A stretch of DNA of 44,208 nt from Proteiniphilum sp. UBA5267 (GTDB taxonomy: Bacteria; Bacteroidota; Bacteroidia; Bacteroidales; Dysgonomonadaceae): positions 8,218-52,425 of the forward strand of contig DHTF01000107.1 in assembly GCA_002411515.1 (NCBI GenBank), given 5' to 3'. Shown here piece by piece: positions 36,777 through 44,208 of the stretch (the first letter of the stretch is position 1; the number at the start of each line of letters is the position of its first letter). Made by a program: the position numbers and the translations under genes. The notes under the pieces were generated by a model. The model searched no databases and was not told the origin of the DNA. It saw only the letters and a program-made list of their open reading frames with translations.

Positions 36777-36850
36777 CAAAAAAAATATGCATGCAACACA
36801 GCCGTCACCGCCCCATATTGGGCGACCTGCATTGGTTGCATGCGTTTTTT
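36777..36850. terminator. Bidirectional hairpin between the small membrane gene and serS
   Basis: Arms GCATGCAAC (36789-36797) and GTTGCATGC (36835-36843), extended by one wobble and one A-T pair, enclose an inner CGCCC/GGGCG stem. A T-tract follows on both strands (six T on plus, eight on minus). On the minus strand it would terminate the small membrane-protein transcript. Confidence 0.68.
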
Positions 36851-36878
36851 GGTTTACTGTGGGCGGAATCTCAACCCG

Positions 36879-37016
36879 TTAAAACAACTGAAAGTGGAGT
36901 GTTTCGCGCAGTTCCCTCTCTTTTTGTTTCTTCTGGCGATAATAGCGGGAAACATAATAAGCAAAACCGGCAAACGCGCCCACAATCACAATGTCTTTTA
37001 ACGTACTATTCTTCAT
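36879..37016 (-). CDS. Predicted 45-residue single-pass membrane protein
   Basis: An open frame of 46 codons on the minus strand encodes a 45-residue protein starting MKNSTLKDIVIVGAFAGFAY, followed by a very basic segment (SRYYRQKKQKERELRETL) and a short hydrophobic end (HFQLF). Residues 8-24 form one likely membrane helix, with the basic side predicted cytoplasmic. It lies between tilS (129 bases upstream) and a minus-strand terminator (28 bases downstream), and nothing else occupies this gap. I recognise no family. The promoter is uncertain: TTTATTTTG in the 5' region resembles a -7 box but lacks one base of spacing. Confidence 0.5.
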   Translation of the reverse strand: MKNSTLKDIVIVGAFAGFAYYVSRYYRQKKQKERELRETLHFQLF

Positions 37017-37145
37017 GATCACTTTTATTATTATTTTATATATATGCTATAACAAAATAAACCTCTTTCGGTTTTATAGGTAAGATGCAAAAACAAGAAA
37101 AAAGTTGCATGAAAACAGGAAAAAGTTTATTTGGGACAGTCCATG

Positions 37146-38465
37146 TTACGTATCCTCCGTCCAGGAAACATGAAAAACACGGAGGGTACCCTCCCGGATG
37201 CGGTAACGTTCGTCGGGGCGTTCTCCCACGATCCAGACAATCTCCTCTCCTGAGAGAAGAACCCAAGCCGCTTCCTTGTCTTTCAGGCTAAACTTGCGAT
37301 CGGTGAAATAATCACTCAGCTTCTTTCGGCCTTTCATGCCAAAAGGAATAAACCAGTCACCTTGCCGCCACTTCCGAAGGGTGAGCGGGAACCTAAGCTG
37401 GTCAAAATCTGCATAGAGGAAACGTTTGTTTCGCTCGATGGTGATTGGCATGGGGAGAATGGAAAAGGTGAGAGGCAGCGGCATCGTCAACGCATTTGTC
37501 TGTAGCTCAATGAAAAAAGATTGTTCCGTGGCTTCCTTGTCGGGAAGTTGATCGATAAGGAAGTAATCACGGTCTTTGATCACCCGGTGTGACCTGGACA
37601 GAAAGATCTTTCCCGGTTCGGCATCCATACTGCTGCAAATATCCTGGATGGTGGAGGGCCCAAAGCCCATCGGTGTGAGCAACTCGAACAGGAGAGACTG
37701 TGGCGAGGGCGTTTTTCGCAGTTCCCGAACATCAATTCTGTCGTTCTGCACAACCTTCTCCATCGACTCCTTCATCGCAGCATTGTATACTTTCTCCGCC
37801 TGCGCCACATGTTGTGCAGTGCGATAAATTGCTTCCTTCACGGCGGGATTCAGCTCCTCAAGTGTGGGTATGACATGTAGCCGGAGTGCATTCCTCAAAA
37901 AGAGATCGTCGTTGTTGCTGCTGTCAAACACATAGGGAATGTCACGTGACACCATGTACCGGGCAATTTCTTCGCGTGAAACAGATAACAAGGGACGCAC
38001 CACCTTTCGGTTTTTTGGCGCGATGCCACTCAGCCCTTTAATGCCGGTACCACGAATCAGGTTCATAAGTACTGTCTCCACCGAATCATCCCTGTGATGT
38101 GCCACGGCAATGGCTTCTGCCTGGTGTTGCACCCGCATCATCTCGAACCAGCGGTATCTTAACTCACGGGCAGCCATCTCAATGGATATCTTCCTGTCGG
38201 AAGCATATTCGCGGGTATCAAAATCGATGGAGACAAGGGGTACATCCACACTTTTACACCACCTCCTTACAAAATCGCCATCCCTGTCGGATTCTGCACC
38301 ACGTAGATGAAAGTTACAGTGCGCAGCCACACACCGGTAACCCAGCAGCGTCAGTATGTCGAGCAACGCCATGGAGTCCATACCCCCGCTCAGGCCAACG
38401 ATTACGGTGGCTTCTACAGAAAGTAGCTTTTCCTTCTGTATGTATGTGCGAATGGTGTCGAGCAT
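37146..38465 (-). CDS. tilS: tRNA(Ile)-lysidine synthetase TilS
   Basis: A 439-residue ATP-dependent ligase that changes C34 of the minor tRNA(Ile) to lysidine, so that it reads AUA and is charged with isoleucine. The PP-loop SGGMDS is at residues 26-31 (IVGLSGGMDSMALLDILT). HCNFHLRGAESDRDGDFVRR, AVAHHRDDSVETVLMNLIRG and the C-terminal LRKWRQGDWFIPFGMKGRKK tRNA-binding motif follow. It is divergent from pheS, with 180 bases between them, and carries its own -7 box. Confidence 0.96.
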   Translation of the reverse strand: MLDTIRTYIQKEKLLSVEATVIVGLSGGMDSMALLDILTLLGYRCVAAHCNFHLRGAESDRDGDFVRRWCKSVDVPLVSIDFDTREYASDRKISIEMAARELRYRWFEMMRVQHQAEAIAVAHHRDDSVETVLMNLIRGTGIKGLSGIAPKNRKVVRPLLSVSREEIARYMVSRDIPYVFDSSNNDDLFLRNALRLHVIPTLEELNPAVKEAIYRTAQHVAQAEKVYNAAMKESMEKVVQNDRIDVRELRKTPSPQSLLFELLTPMGFGPSTIQDICSSMDAEPGKIFLSRSHRVIKDRDYFLIDQLPDKEATEQSFFIELQTNALTMPLPLTFSILPMPITIERNKRFLYADFDQLRFPLTLRKWRQGDWFIPFGMKGRKKLSDYFTDRKFSLKDKEAAWVLLSGEEIVWIVGERPDERYRIREGTLRVFHVSWTEDT

Positions 38466-38492
38466 CTGTTACAGCAATCAGTTTATGGAAGA

Positions 38493-38500
38493 CAAATGTA
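38493..38500 (-). promoter_or_regulatory. Candidate -7 element for tilS
   Basis: The minus strand reads TACATTTG, fitting TAnnTTTG, 27 bases before the tilS start. No -33 TTTG at the usual spacing. Confidence 0.5.
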
Positions 38501-38574
38501 CAAATTTAATCCCGGACGGCTCTTTCCCGTGGCAAATCTTTCATCAAAACTAAACCGGATTGCCATAAAAAGTG

Positions 38575-38582
38575 TATTTTTG
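38575..38582 (+). promoter_or_regulatory. Candidate -7 element for pheS
   Basis: TATTTTTG fits TAnnTTTG and lies 63 bases before the pheS ATG. It would give a leader of about 55 bases. I see no leader-peptide or T-box features. Confidence 0.48.
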
Positions 38583-38645
38583 TATTTTGAACATCTTGAA
38601 CATACAACAGGCTATCTGCCGGCGAAAGTAAAATGATATTGCACA

Positions 38646-39665
38646 ATGATAGAAAAAATTGAATCTCTTCTTTCTGAAATAGAACAACTGACGGTCTCCA
38701 CGATCGACGAGTTGGAGGGCGCACGCATCAAGTATCTGAGTAAAAAGGGAATTATCTCCGCACTGATGGACGATTTTCGGACGGTCCCGACTGAACAGAA
38801 AAGAGAACTGGGTATGCGTGTGAACATGCTGAAGCAGAAGGCTACGGAGAAGATACAGTTGCTCAGGGAGCAGTTTGACCAGAGCCATTCGGCTACGCTT
38901 GAGACTGATCTCTCTCGCACTGCTTACCCGATATCACTCGGCACCCGGCATCCTATATCGATTGTCAAAGAAGAGATCAACGATATTTTCAAGCGACTGG
39001 GTTTTTCCATTGCGGAGGGACCGGAGGTAGAGGACGACTGGCATGTGTTCTCATCGCTCAACTTTGCAGAGGATCATCCCGCCCGCGACATGCAGGATAC
39101 CTTCTTTATTCAGCATGATCCCCAGGTTGTGTTGCGCACACACACCTCATCGGTACAGACCCGCGTAATGGAAAATACCAAACCACCCATTCGCATCATC
39201 TGCCCGGGTCGTGTATACAGGAACGAAGCGATCTCTTACCGTGCACACTGCTTCTTTCATCAGGTGGAGGCGCTCTATATCGATAAAGAGGTATCGTTTG
39301 CTGACCTGAAGCAGGCTCTCCTCTTCTTTGCCAAGGAGATGTTCGGAGAGCATACCCAAATCAGGCTGCGGCCTTCCTATTTTCCGTTTACCGAACCAAG
39401 TGCCGAGATGGACATCTCCTGCAACATCTGCGGAGGCAAAGGATGTCCTTTCTGCAAACATACGGGATGGGTGGAGATACTGGGATGTGGCATGGTAGAC
39501 CCCAACGTGTTGGATAACTGCGGCATCGACAGCACCATTTATTCGGGATACGCATTGGGAATGGGTATTGAACGAATCACCAACCTCAAGTATCAGGTGA
39601 AAGATCTGCGAATGTTTTCAGAGAATGATGTCCGTTTTCTGACTCAGTTCCAATCGGCCCACTGA
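38646..39665 (+). CDS. pheS: Phenylalanyl-tRNA synthetase alpha subunit
   Basis: A 339-residue class II synthetase subunit that, with PheT, charges tRNA(Phe). An N-terminal coiled-coil arm (about 1-90) leads into the catalytic domain with GRVYRNEAISYRAHCFFHQV, FFPFTEPS-like SYFPFTEPSAEMDISC, and GMGIERITNLKYQVKDLRMF at the end. A cysteine-rich insert, CNICGGKGCPFCKHTGW, has the spacing of a zinc knuckle; such inserts occur in many non-proteobacterial PheS proteins. pheT is not adjacent: the next gene is an unrelated envelope protein, so the two subunits are encoded apart here. Confidence 0.96.
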   Translation: MIEKIESLLSEIEQLTVSTIDELEGARIKYLSKKGIISALMDDFRTVPTEQKRELGMRVNMLKQKATEKIQLLREQFDQSHSATLETDLSRTAYPISLGTRHPISIVKEEINDIFKRLGFSIAEGPEVEDDWHVFSSLNFAEDHPARDMQDTFFIQHDPQVVLRTHTSSVQTRVMENTKPPIRIICPGRVYRNEAISYRAHCFFHQVEALYIDKEVSFADLKQALLFFAKEMFGEHTQIRLRPSYFPFTEPSAEMDISCNICGGKGCPFCKHTGWVEILGCGMVDPNVLDNCGIDSTIYSGYALGMGIERITNLKYQVKDLRMFSENDVRFLTQFQSAH

Positions 39666-39786
39666 TACTGTCTACTTCGCGTGCTTTATTTGTTGCTGTG
39701 CACGTTATTTGTTCACTGCGTTCGTGTGATTCGGCTTTCGCCGTTGGTTTCTAATAACAACTGAATAAGTACTGAATAACAACTAT
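39666..39786. other. Intergenic stretch with short repeats
   Basis: This 121-base gap holds two similar TTATTTGTT tracts (39690 and 39710 regions) and the tandem pair ACTGAATAAGT / ACTGAATAACA at 39760-39781 immediately before the next start codon. A weak CGTGC/GCACG hairpin may end pheS transcription. No gene is seen. Confidence 0.4.
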
Positions 39787-40869
39787 ATGACAATGAACCT
39801 CAAATATATTCTTCTCTCCGCCTTCGTGTTGACTTTCACCGTCCTGCAGGCACAAAAGACCACTCGTGTCAATGCCGTCAAGGCCGACAACTATGGTGTG
39901 ATTTACACGCTCCCCAAAACATCGTTTGAGATCACGCTGCTGGTAAAAAAAAGCAGCTATAAACGGGGTGACTTTTACCCCTACGCCCAACGTTACTTAG
40001 GGATAGATAATCCAGTTACCGAAGAAAGGGTTATCCATACACTGGAAGGTGTGTCGATGGTCAACAAGGGTATACCTGACAAGAATAATTCGTTCATGGT
40101 ACAATTTCAGCCCAAAAGTTTCGAACCCTTTGTTTATCTGCGGGAGGATGGACTGATTGTCTCAATCAACGCCGATCCCGTTCCAGAATCAACAGAGAAG
40201 ATTGTCCTGCCGGAAGGAGAGACTCCTCCCGTGGACCCGCGAAGGTTCCTTTCCCAGGAGACCCTGATGGCCGGATCTGTCGCCAAGCAGGCTGAACTGG
40301 TAGCAAGACAGATATTCGACCTGCGCCGCAGCCGCACCGATATACTTACCGGTGAAGCAGAGAGCATGCCACCCGATGGAAATGCCTACAAAGTGGTGAT
40401 GGACGAGATCAACCTGCAGGAACAAGCGCTGACGTCACTCTTCGTCGGAAGCCTGCAGACGGAATACTTTGTCCGGACCTATACCGTTGTGCCTGATGCT
40501 GAGGATATCGATAAGATGGTGCTGGCCCGGTTTTCAGAAAAGCTGGGGCCTGTAGAGGCAGATGATCTCGCCGGAGAGCCCCTGCTTCTTTCGCTGCAAA
40601 ATAAAACGGAGACTGTTCCCCTAGAATTGTCTGAAAGCGATCTTAAGCGGTTGGACACAAAGCTCAACGAAGGACTTGTATATAACATTCCTGGAAAAGC
40701 TATACTGACCGTAGAATTCAGAAACAATACTGTTCTAAACAAGGAAACAGACGTGGTGCAATACGGATCGCAGGACGTGTTAACCAGGAAGATGTTCGAT
40801 AACATGAAGCTACCCATCCAGGTTTTCTTCTATCCGGAACTGGGCGCAATAAAACAGATCATTCAGTAA
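39787..40869 (+). CDS. DUF4831-family exported protein
   Basis: A 360-residue protein with a signal peptide (about residues 1-22, TVLQA/QKTTR), so it lies in the periplasm or outer membrane. It matches the DUF4831 family, a Bacteroidota group of unknown function, with the start VNAVKADNYGVIYTLPKTSF, the FDLRRSRTDILTGEAE segment and the C-terminal PIQVFFYPELGAIKQI. The first two start codons (39787 and 39793) are both possible. It is followed 50 bases later by a DUF3298 lipoprotein gene on the same strand, which may be cotranscribed. Confidence 0.85.
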   Translation: MTMNLKYILLSAFVLTFTVLQAQKTTRVNAVKADNYGVIYTLPKTSFEITLLVKKSSYKRGDFYPYAQRYLGIDNPVTEERVIHTLEGVSMVNKGIPDKNNSFMVQFQPKSFEPFVYLREDGLIVSINADPVPESTEKIVLPEGETPPVDPRRFLSQETLMAGSVAKQAELVARQIFDLRRSRTDILTGEAESMPPDGNAYKVVMDEINLQEQALTSLFVGSLQTEYFVRTYTVVPDAEDIDKMVLARFSEKLGPVEADDLAGEPLLLSLQNKTETVPLELSESDLKRLDTKLNEGLVYNIPGKAILTVEFRNNTVLNKETDVVQYGSQDVLTRKMFDNMKLPIQVFFYPELGAIKQIIQ

Positions 40870-40919
40870 AAATCGACGTTCTGGACAGAAAATCGTATCA
40901 ATCGTAACCAAGACGCGCA

Positions 40920-41792
40920 ATGAAGACAAAAAAAATAATTATCACAGTTCTCTGGTTGCTTTCTTTAGCAGCTCTCATCTCTTCCATTTCTTCATGTCAC
41001 GGTGGACGCAGGGGAAACGAAAACCGGATTGTTTTCGACAGCATTGTCACAATACAGCAAATACCACTTCTTCATGCGCTGGACAGCACACTGCCCTATG
41101 CCGATGTACATGTCTCTTTTACCTATCCGGTTAAATTCCGCGATGCCACACAACTTGCAAGGCTGCAGCAGATTTTTACAGGCACTTTCTTCGGTGACAC
41201 GGAATTGGGTATGCTTACTCCCGAGATAGCTGCGGATAGGTACCTCCGTAACTACAGCGAACGCTATAAATCCTTATCGAACACGTATTATGAGGATAAA
41301 GCCCGTATCGAGGGATCCATGCCGATGTGGTACTGGTATTACATGAACCTGAACAACAAAATACTGTTTCAAAATGATTCTCTTCTCAGCTATGCGGTTG
41401 AATACAGCGACTATGAGGGGGGCGCACACGGTTCATATCGCATCACCTACACCAACGTCGACTTGAACAGGCTGGTGACGCTCTCTGAAGAAGATCTTTT
41501 TGTACCGGGTTATTATAAGCCCCTAACAGAAAAGATTGTGCGTCAACTGATGCAGGCGTACCAGGTAAGCGAGCCCGATTCTCTATTGGAAAAAGGTTTT
41601 TTTACCATCGAGGATATTGTGCCCAACAACAACTTCCGACTAGACGAAGAGGGCATTCATTATGCGTATAATCAATATGAAATTGCCCCCTATGCCATGG
41701 GTGTGATCAGTGTGACGGTACCTTACACCGATCTGGAAGATATTCTGATTCCCGAAGGGATCGTCAGCCGTAATTTTTCGAAAAGAGAATAA
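40920..41792 (+). CDS. DUF3298-family lipoprotein
   Basis: A 290-residue lipoprotein (lipobox ISSC, cysteine 26). The mature part is a DUF4163/DUF3298-type domain, with YSDYEGGAHGSYRITYTNVD and the C-terminal YNQYEIAPYAMGVISVTVPY typical of that group. Related modules occur in the anti-sigma factor RsiV (which binds lysozyme) and in the deacetylase PdaC, but no other domain is present here, so a cell-envelope binding role is the most that can be proposed. It follows the DUF4831 gene by 50 bases. Confidence 0.82.
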   Translation: MKTKKIIITVLWLLSLAALISSISSCHGGRRGNENRIVFDSIVTIQQIPLLHALDSTLPYADVHVSFTYPVKFRDATQLARLQQIFTGTFFGDTELGMLTPEIAADRYLRNYSERYKSLSNTYYEDKARIEGSMPMWYWYYMNLNNKILFQNDSLLSYAVEYSDYEGGAHGSYRITYTNVDLNRLVTLSEEDLFVPGYYKPLTEKIVRQLMQAYQVSEPDSLLEKGFFTIEDIVPNNNFRLDEEGIHYAYNQYEIAPYAMGVISVTVPYTDLEDILIPEGIVSRNFSKRE

Positions 41793-41832
41793 GGACTTAC
41801 CTCACCTGGAATATAGTTTACATCTTTAATCC

Positions 41833-42411
41833 TCACATGCCACTAGCACTCTTGAACTCAAGATAGAGTGTGATTGCTATCTCTTTGCCAATACCCAAGC
41901 CATCGGGATCATAGGCGACGTGATAATCGAGTCGATTTATTTTATTTTTGGCAATGAAACCAATCGTCTCGCTACCGTCTTGTCCCTTCACCGTACCGCC
42001 GTATACGACATCGAATGTAGTGTCCTTCGTTACATCCTTAATTTGTAGTTTACCGTGTAGCTTGTAGTGCTGATCGTCTACTTTCTCCACACGTGTACTC
42101 TCGAAAGTCATTGCCGGATATTTCTCTACTTCAAAGAAATCGGCGCTTTTGAGATGATTGTCCCGCATGGGTACGCTGGTGTTGATGCTGGCTGTTTCTA
42201 CATTGAAAAAGACACGCACATCATCCGTGTTGTTGAGGTTTCCAATGATTCCGCCATCAAACTTCTCGAACTTACCATGCACAAACGTGATTCCCATGTG
42301 CTTCACTTTGAAGTTGACAGAGGAGTGTGCTGGGTCTACCTTATAATGTGATTGAGCCGTCAGTCCCAAAACCATAAAGAGGGTGAAAAATAACAGGGTT
42401 CCTTTTTTCAT
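41833..42411 (-). CDS. YceI-family exported protein
   Basis: A 192-residue lipocalin-like protein with signal peptide MKKGTLLFFTLFMVLGLTAQ. The mature protein begins with the family signature SHYKVDPAHSSVNFKVKHMG, and FFEVEKYPAMTFESTRVEKV and the C-terminal GIGKEIAITLYLEFK complete it. YceI proteins bind isoprenoid lipids such as polyprenols or quinones in the periplasm. ATG 42411 is chosen over the upstream frame beginning at 42432 because it gives a normal signal peptide directly. It converges on the DUF3298 gene with 40 bases between the stops and no obvious terminator. Confidence 0.93.
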   Translation of the reverse strand: MKKGTLLFFTLFMVLGLTAQSHYKVDPAHSSVNFKVKHMGITFVHGKFEKFDGGIIGNLNNTDDVRVFFNVETASINTSVPMRDNHLKSADFFEVEKYPAMTFESTRVEKVDDQHYKLHGKLQIKDVTKDTTFDVVYGGTVKGQDGSETIGFIAKNKINRLDYHVAYDPDGLGIGKEIAITLYLEFKSASGM

Positions 42412-42543
42412 ACGATTTTTTTTACGTGGCATATTTCATACTAGACCATATACGTGCAAAGCCGAGATCGCCTAAAACATGACACCACAAGTGAATTTGA
42501 TTTTTTTTGATTTACTACTCATTAACATACAAGGTGACTGGTT

Positions 42544-42573
42544 TGTTCATCTATTTGATAGGTGTTCATCTAT
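42544..42573 (+). repeat. Two phased 11-mers upstream of the suf promoter
   Basis: TGTTCATCTAT occurs at 42544-42554 and again at 42563-42573, a 19-base period. The second copy covers the region where a -33 element would lie. The arrangement looks like a pair of operator sites on one face of the helix, controlling the suf operon. No regulator is identified. Confidence 0.5.
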
Positions 42574-42596
42574 AGAATAAATTGATGAAAAAGCAT

Positions 42597-42604
42597 TATC
42601 TTTG
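42597..42604 (+). promoter_or_regulatory. -7 element for the suf operon
   Basis: TATCTTTG, a full match to TAnnTTTG, lies 98 bases before the sufB start. The leader of about 90 bases contains a 7-bp hairpin, ACATCAT/ATGATGT (42643-42661), with a TTCAT loop. Confidence 0.6.
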
Positions 42605-42701
42605 TACAACAAAAGCTAGAAGGCAATTGTTACTTAACTGACACATCATTTCATATGATGTCATAGTAAAATCGGGCATATGCTCAGAATAGGTAAAAGT
42701 T

Positions 42702-44153
42702 ATGCAGGAATTAGATCAAGATCAAATATTAAACGACCTGACCTCACAGGATTATAAATATGGGTTTACGACAGAGGTAGATACCGAGATAATTGAAAAG
42801 GGACTAAATGAAGATGTTATCCGGCTGATATCAGCCAAAAAGGAGGAACCGGCATGGTTGCTTGAATTCCGGTTGAAGGCTTACCAACACTGGCTGACAA
42901 TGAAACTGCCAGATTGGCCACATCTAAAGATACCGGTCATCGATTACCAGAATATTATCTATTATGCTGATCCCACGAAAAAGAAAAAGCCCGGGAGCCT
43001 CGACGAGGTAGACCCTGAGTTGCTCAAGACCTTTGAACGACTGGGTATTCCACTGGAAGAACAGAAGCAGCTTACAGGTGTGGCTGTGGACGCGGTGATG
43101 GACAGTGTTTCTATCAAAACCACCTTCAAGGAAGTACTGGCAGAGAAAGGGATTATCTTCAGCTCATTCAGCGAGGCAGTGAAACATCACCCCGATCTGG
43201 TAAAGAAATACCTCGGTACAGTGGTCCCCTACAAGGATAATTTTTATGCTGCGCTAAACTCTGCAGTATTCAGCGACGGATCGTTCGTTTACATCCCAAA
43301 GGGGGTGCGCTGCCCCATGGAACTTTCTACTTATTTCCGTATCAATACTGCCAATACGGGTCAGTTTGAACGGACGCTTATTGTGGCGGACGACGATTCC
43401 TATGTAAGTTATCTAGAAGGTTGTACCGCACCTATGAGGGACGAGAACCAGCTACATGCGGCCATCGTGGAGATCATTGCCCTCGACAATGCCGAAGTAA
43501 AGTACTCCACAGTACAAAACTGGTACCCGGGAGATAAGTACGGAAACGGAGGAGTGTATAATTTTGTCACCAAAAGAGGTATCTGTAAGGGAGTCAACTC
43601 CAAGATTTCCTGGACGCAGGTGGAAACCGGGTCGGCAATCACCTGGAAGTATCCTTCCTGTATACTGGCTGGAGACAATTCGGTGGGTGAGTTTTACTCT
43701 GTGGCCGTAACCAATCACTTTCAACAGGCCGACACCGGCACGAAAATGATACATCTGGGCAAAAACACCCGCAGCCGCATCGTTTCCAAGGGTATTTCAG
43801 CCGGCAGTAGCCAAAATAGCTACCGCGGGCTGGTCAAGGTGACCAAAAAAGCGGAGAATGCCCGCAACCACTCACAGTGCGATAGCCTGCTGCTGACCGA
43901 TCACTGCGGTGCACACACCTTCCCGTATACCGACATTCAAAACCCTTCGGCAGTATTGGAACATGAAGCCACGACTTCGAAGATCAGCGAGGACCAGATT
44001 TTCTATTGCAACCAGCGAGGTCTGGGTGAAGAGGAAGCAATTGGTCTGATTGTAAATGGTTATGTGAAAGAGGTGGTAAACAAGTTGCCAATGGAATTTG
44101 CTGTTGAAGCGCAAAAGCTCTTGCAGATCAGTCTCGAGGGAAGCGTTGGTTAA
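42702..44153 (+). CDS. sufB: Fe-S cluster assembly scaffold protein SufB
   Basis: A 483-residue protein of the SUF system, the scaffold on which, with SufC and SufD, iron-sulfur clusters are built. It shows [40 protein letters not shown], the [19 protein letters not shown] core strands of the beta-helix, and the C-terminal cysteine-histidine region [17 protein letters not shown] followed by [20 protein letters not shown]. The remaining suf genes (usually sufC, sufD and sufS) are expected downstream, beyond the window. A -7 promoter box and paired 11-mer repeats lie upstream. Confidence 0.97.
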   Translation: MQELDQDQILNDLTSQDYKYGFTTEVDTEIIEKGLNEDVIRLISAKKEEPAWLLEFRLKAYQHWLTMKLPDWPHLKIPVIDYQNIIYYADPTKKKKPGSLDEVDPELLKTFERLGIPLEEQKQLTGVAVDAVMDSVSIKTTFKEVLAEKGIIFSSFSEAVKHHPDLVKKYLGTVVPYKDNFYAALNSAVFSDGSFVYIPKGVRCPMELSTYFRINTANTGQFERTLIVADDDSYVSYLEGCTAPMRDENQLHAAIVEIIALDNAEVKYSTVQNWYPGDKYGNGGVYNFVTKRGICKGVNSKISWTQVETGSAITWKYPSCILAGDNSVGEFYSVAVTNHFQQADTGTKMIHLGKNTRSRIVSKGISAGSSQNSYRGLVKVTKKAENARNHSQCDSLLLTDHCGAHTFPYTDIQNPSAVLEHEATTSKISEDQIFYCNQRGLGEEEAIGLIVNGYVKEVVNKLPMEFAVEAQKLLQISLEGSVG

Positions 44154-44186
44154 CGCTGCAAGCAACCGCAGTCGACCTTTTTTTTC

Positions 44187-44200
44187 ACCAGTCGACTGGT
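44187..44200. repeat. Perfect 14-base palindrome after sufB
   Basis: ACCAGTCGACTGGT is an uninterrupted palindrome 33 bases after the sufB stop. A related half (CAGTCGAC) lies at 44169-44176. With no loop it is more like a protein-binding site than a terminator. The downstream sequence is cut off. Confidence 0.45.
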
Positions 44201-44208
44201 TCCTTGCC

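Noticed and set aside
36401..37018. A 205-codon plus-strand frame
   Set aside because: It runs across the start of serS, its promoter and the bidirectional hairpin, and overlaps the small membrane gene on the other strand.
39400..39480. Zinc-knuckle insert in PheS as a novelty
   Set aside because: Cysteine-rich inserts at this place are known in many bacterial PheS proteins.
1..44208. tRNA or rRNA genes, CRISPR arrays, prophage or intact transposons
   Set aside because: None could be supported by eye on either strand; only the 33.5 kb palindrome suggests a mobile-element trace.

Overview
The window reads as a stretch of a Bacteroidota (order Bacteroidales) chromosome. Evidence: promoters of the TAnnTTTG type with no clear Shine-Dalgarno sites, exported proteins and lipoproteins typical of the phylum (DUF4105, DUF4831, DUF3298, DUF3098 families), a zinc-free type B L31, a SecA of about 1100 residues, and a btuB-btuG vitamin B12 locus. 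A Dysgonomonas/Proteiniphilum-like relative is plausible, but that rank is inference. Almost all of the window is core housekeeping sequence. I see no CRISPR array, prophage, tRNA, rRNA or intact insertion sequence.

Layout. 1-827: end of lepA and a small secreted protein, closed by two hairpins. 941-4410 (minus): a cobalamin riboswitch, a TonB-dependent receptor (btuB-like) and a surface beta-propeller lipoprotein (btuG-like). 4580-5984 (minus): two uncharacterised lipoproteins. 6088-8638 (plus): a CCA-adding-type nucleotidyltransferase and a TerC membrane protein. 8775-13075 (plus): a tight operon ftsX - DUF3098 - uppP - truB - queA - folK. 13197-16814 (plus): a patatin-like hydrolase, a cytoplasmic GH13 enzyme and prs. 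17135-18317: divergent low-molecular-weight phosphatase and YbaN-family genes. 18314-22757 (minus): an HD hydrolase, then the purM-prfA-pyrF cluster. 23043-30481 (minus): TPR protein, gyrA and secA. 30571-33435 (minus): an alkaline-phosphatase-fold protein that has lost its catalytic residues, and a DUF4105 membrane protein. 33821-39665: rpmE2, cinA, serS, an unlisted 45-residue membrane protein, tilS and pheS. 39787-42411: DUF4831, DUF3298 and YceI envelope proteins. 42702-44153: sufB, opening a SUF iron-sulfur operon that runs off the window.

How the genes work together. The 0.9-4.4 kb unit is a B12-repressed uptake system: surface capture by the BtuG-like lipoprotein, then TonB-driven import by the BtuB-like receptor. 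The ftsX-folK operon mixes division, lipid-carrier recycling, tRNA modification and folate synthesis. The 18-31 kb minus-strand block groups nucleotide synthesis, translation termination, supercoiling and protein export.

Most worth a second look: the apparently dead alkaline-phosphatase-fold protein paired with a DUF4105 protein upstream of secA; a hairpin next to the btuB start that could be the riboswitch's expression platform; nested palindromes at 33.5 kb resembling two insertion-sequence ends joined together; the 45-residue membrane ORF; and phased repeats at the suf promoter. I did not find a clearly new multi-gene system; the DUF4105/pseudophosphatase pair is the nearest candidate.
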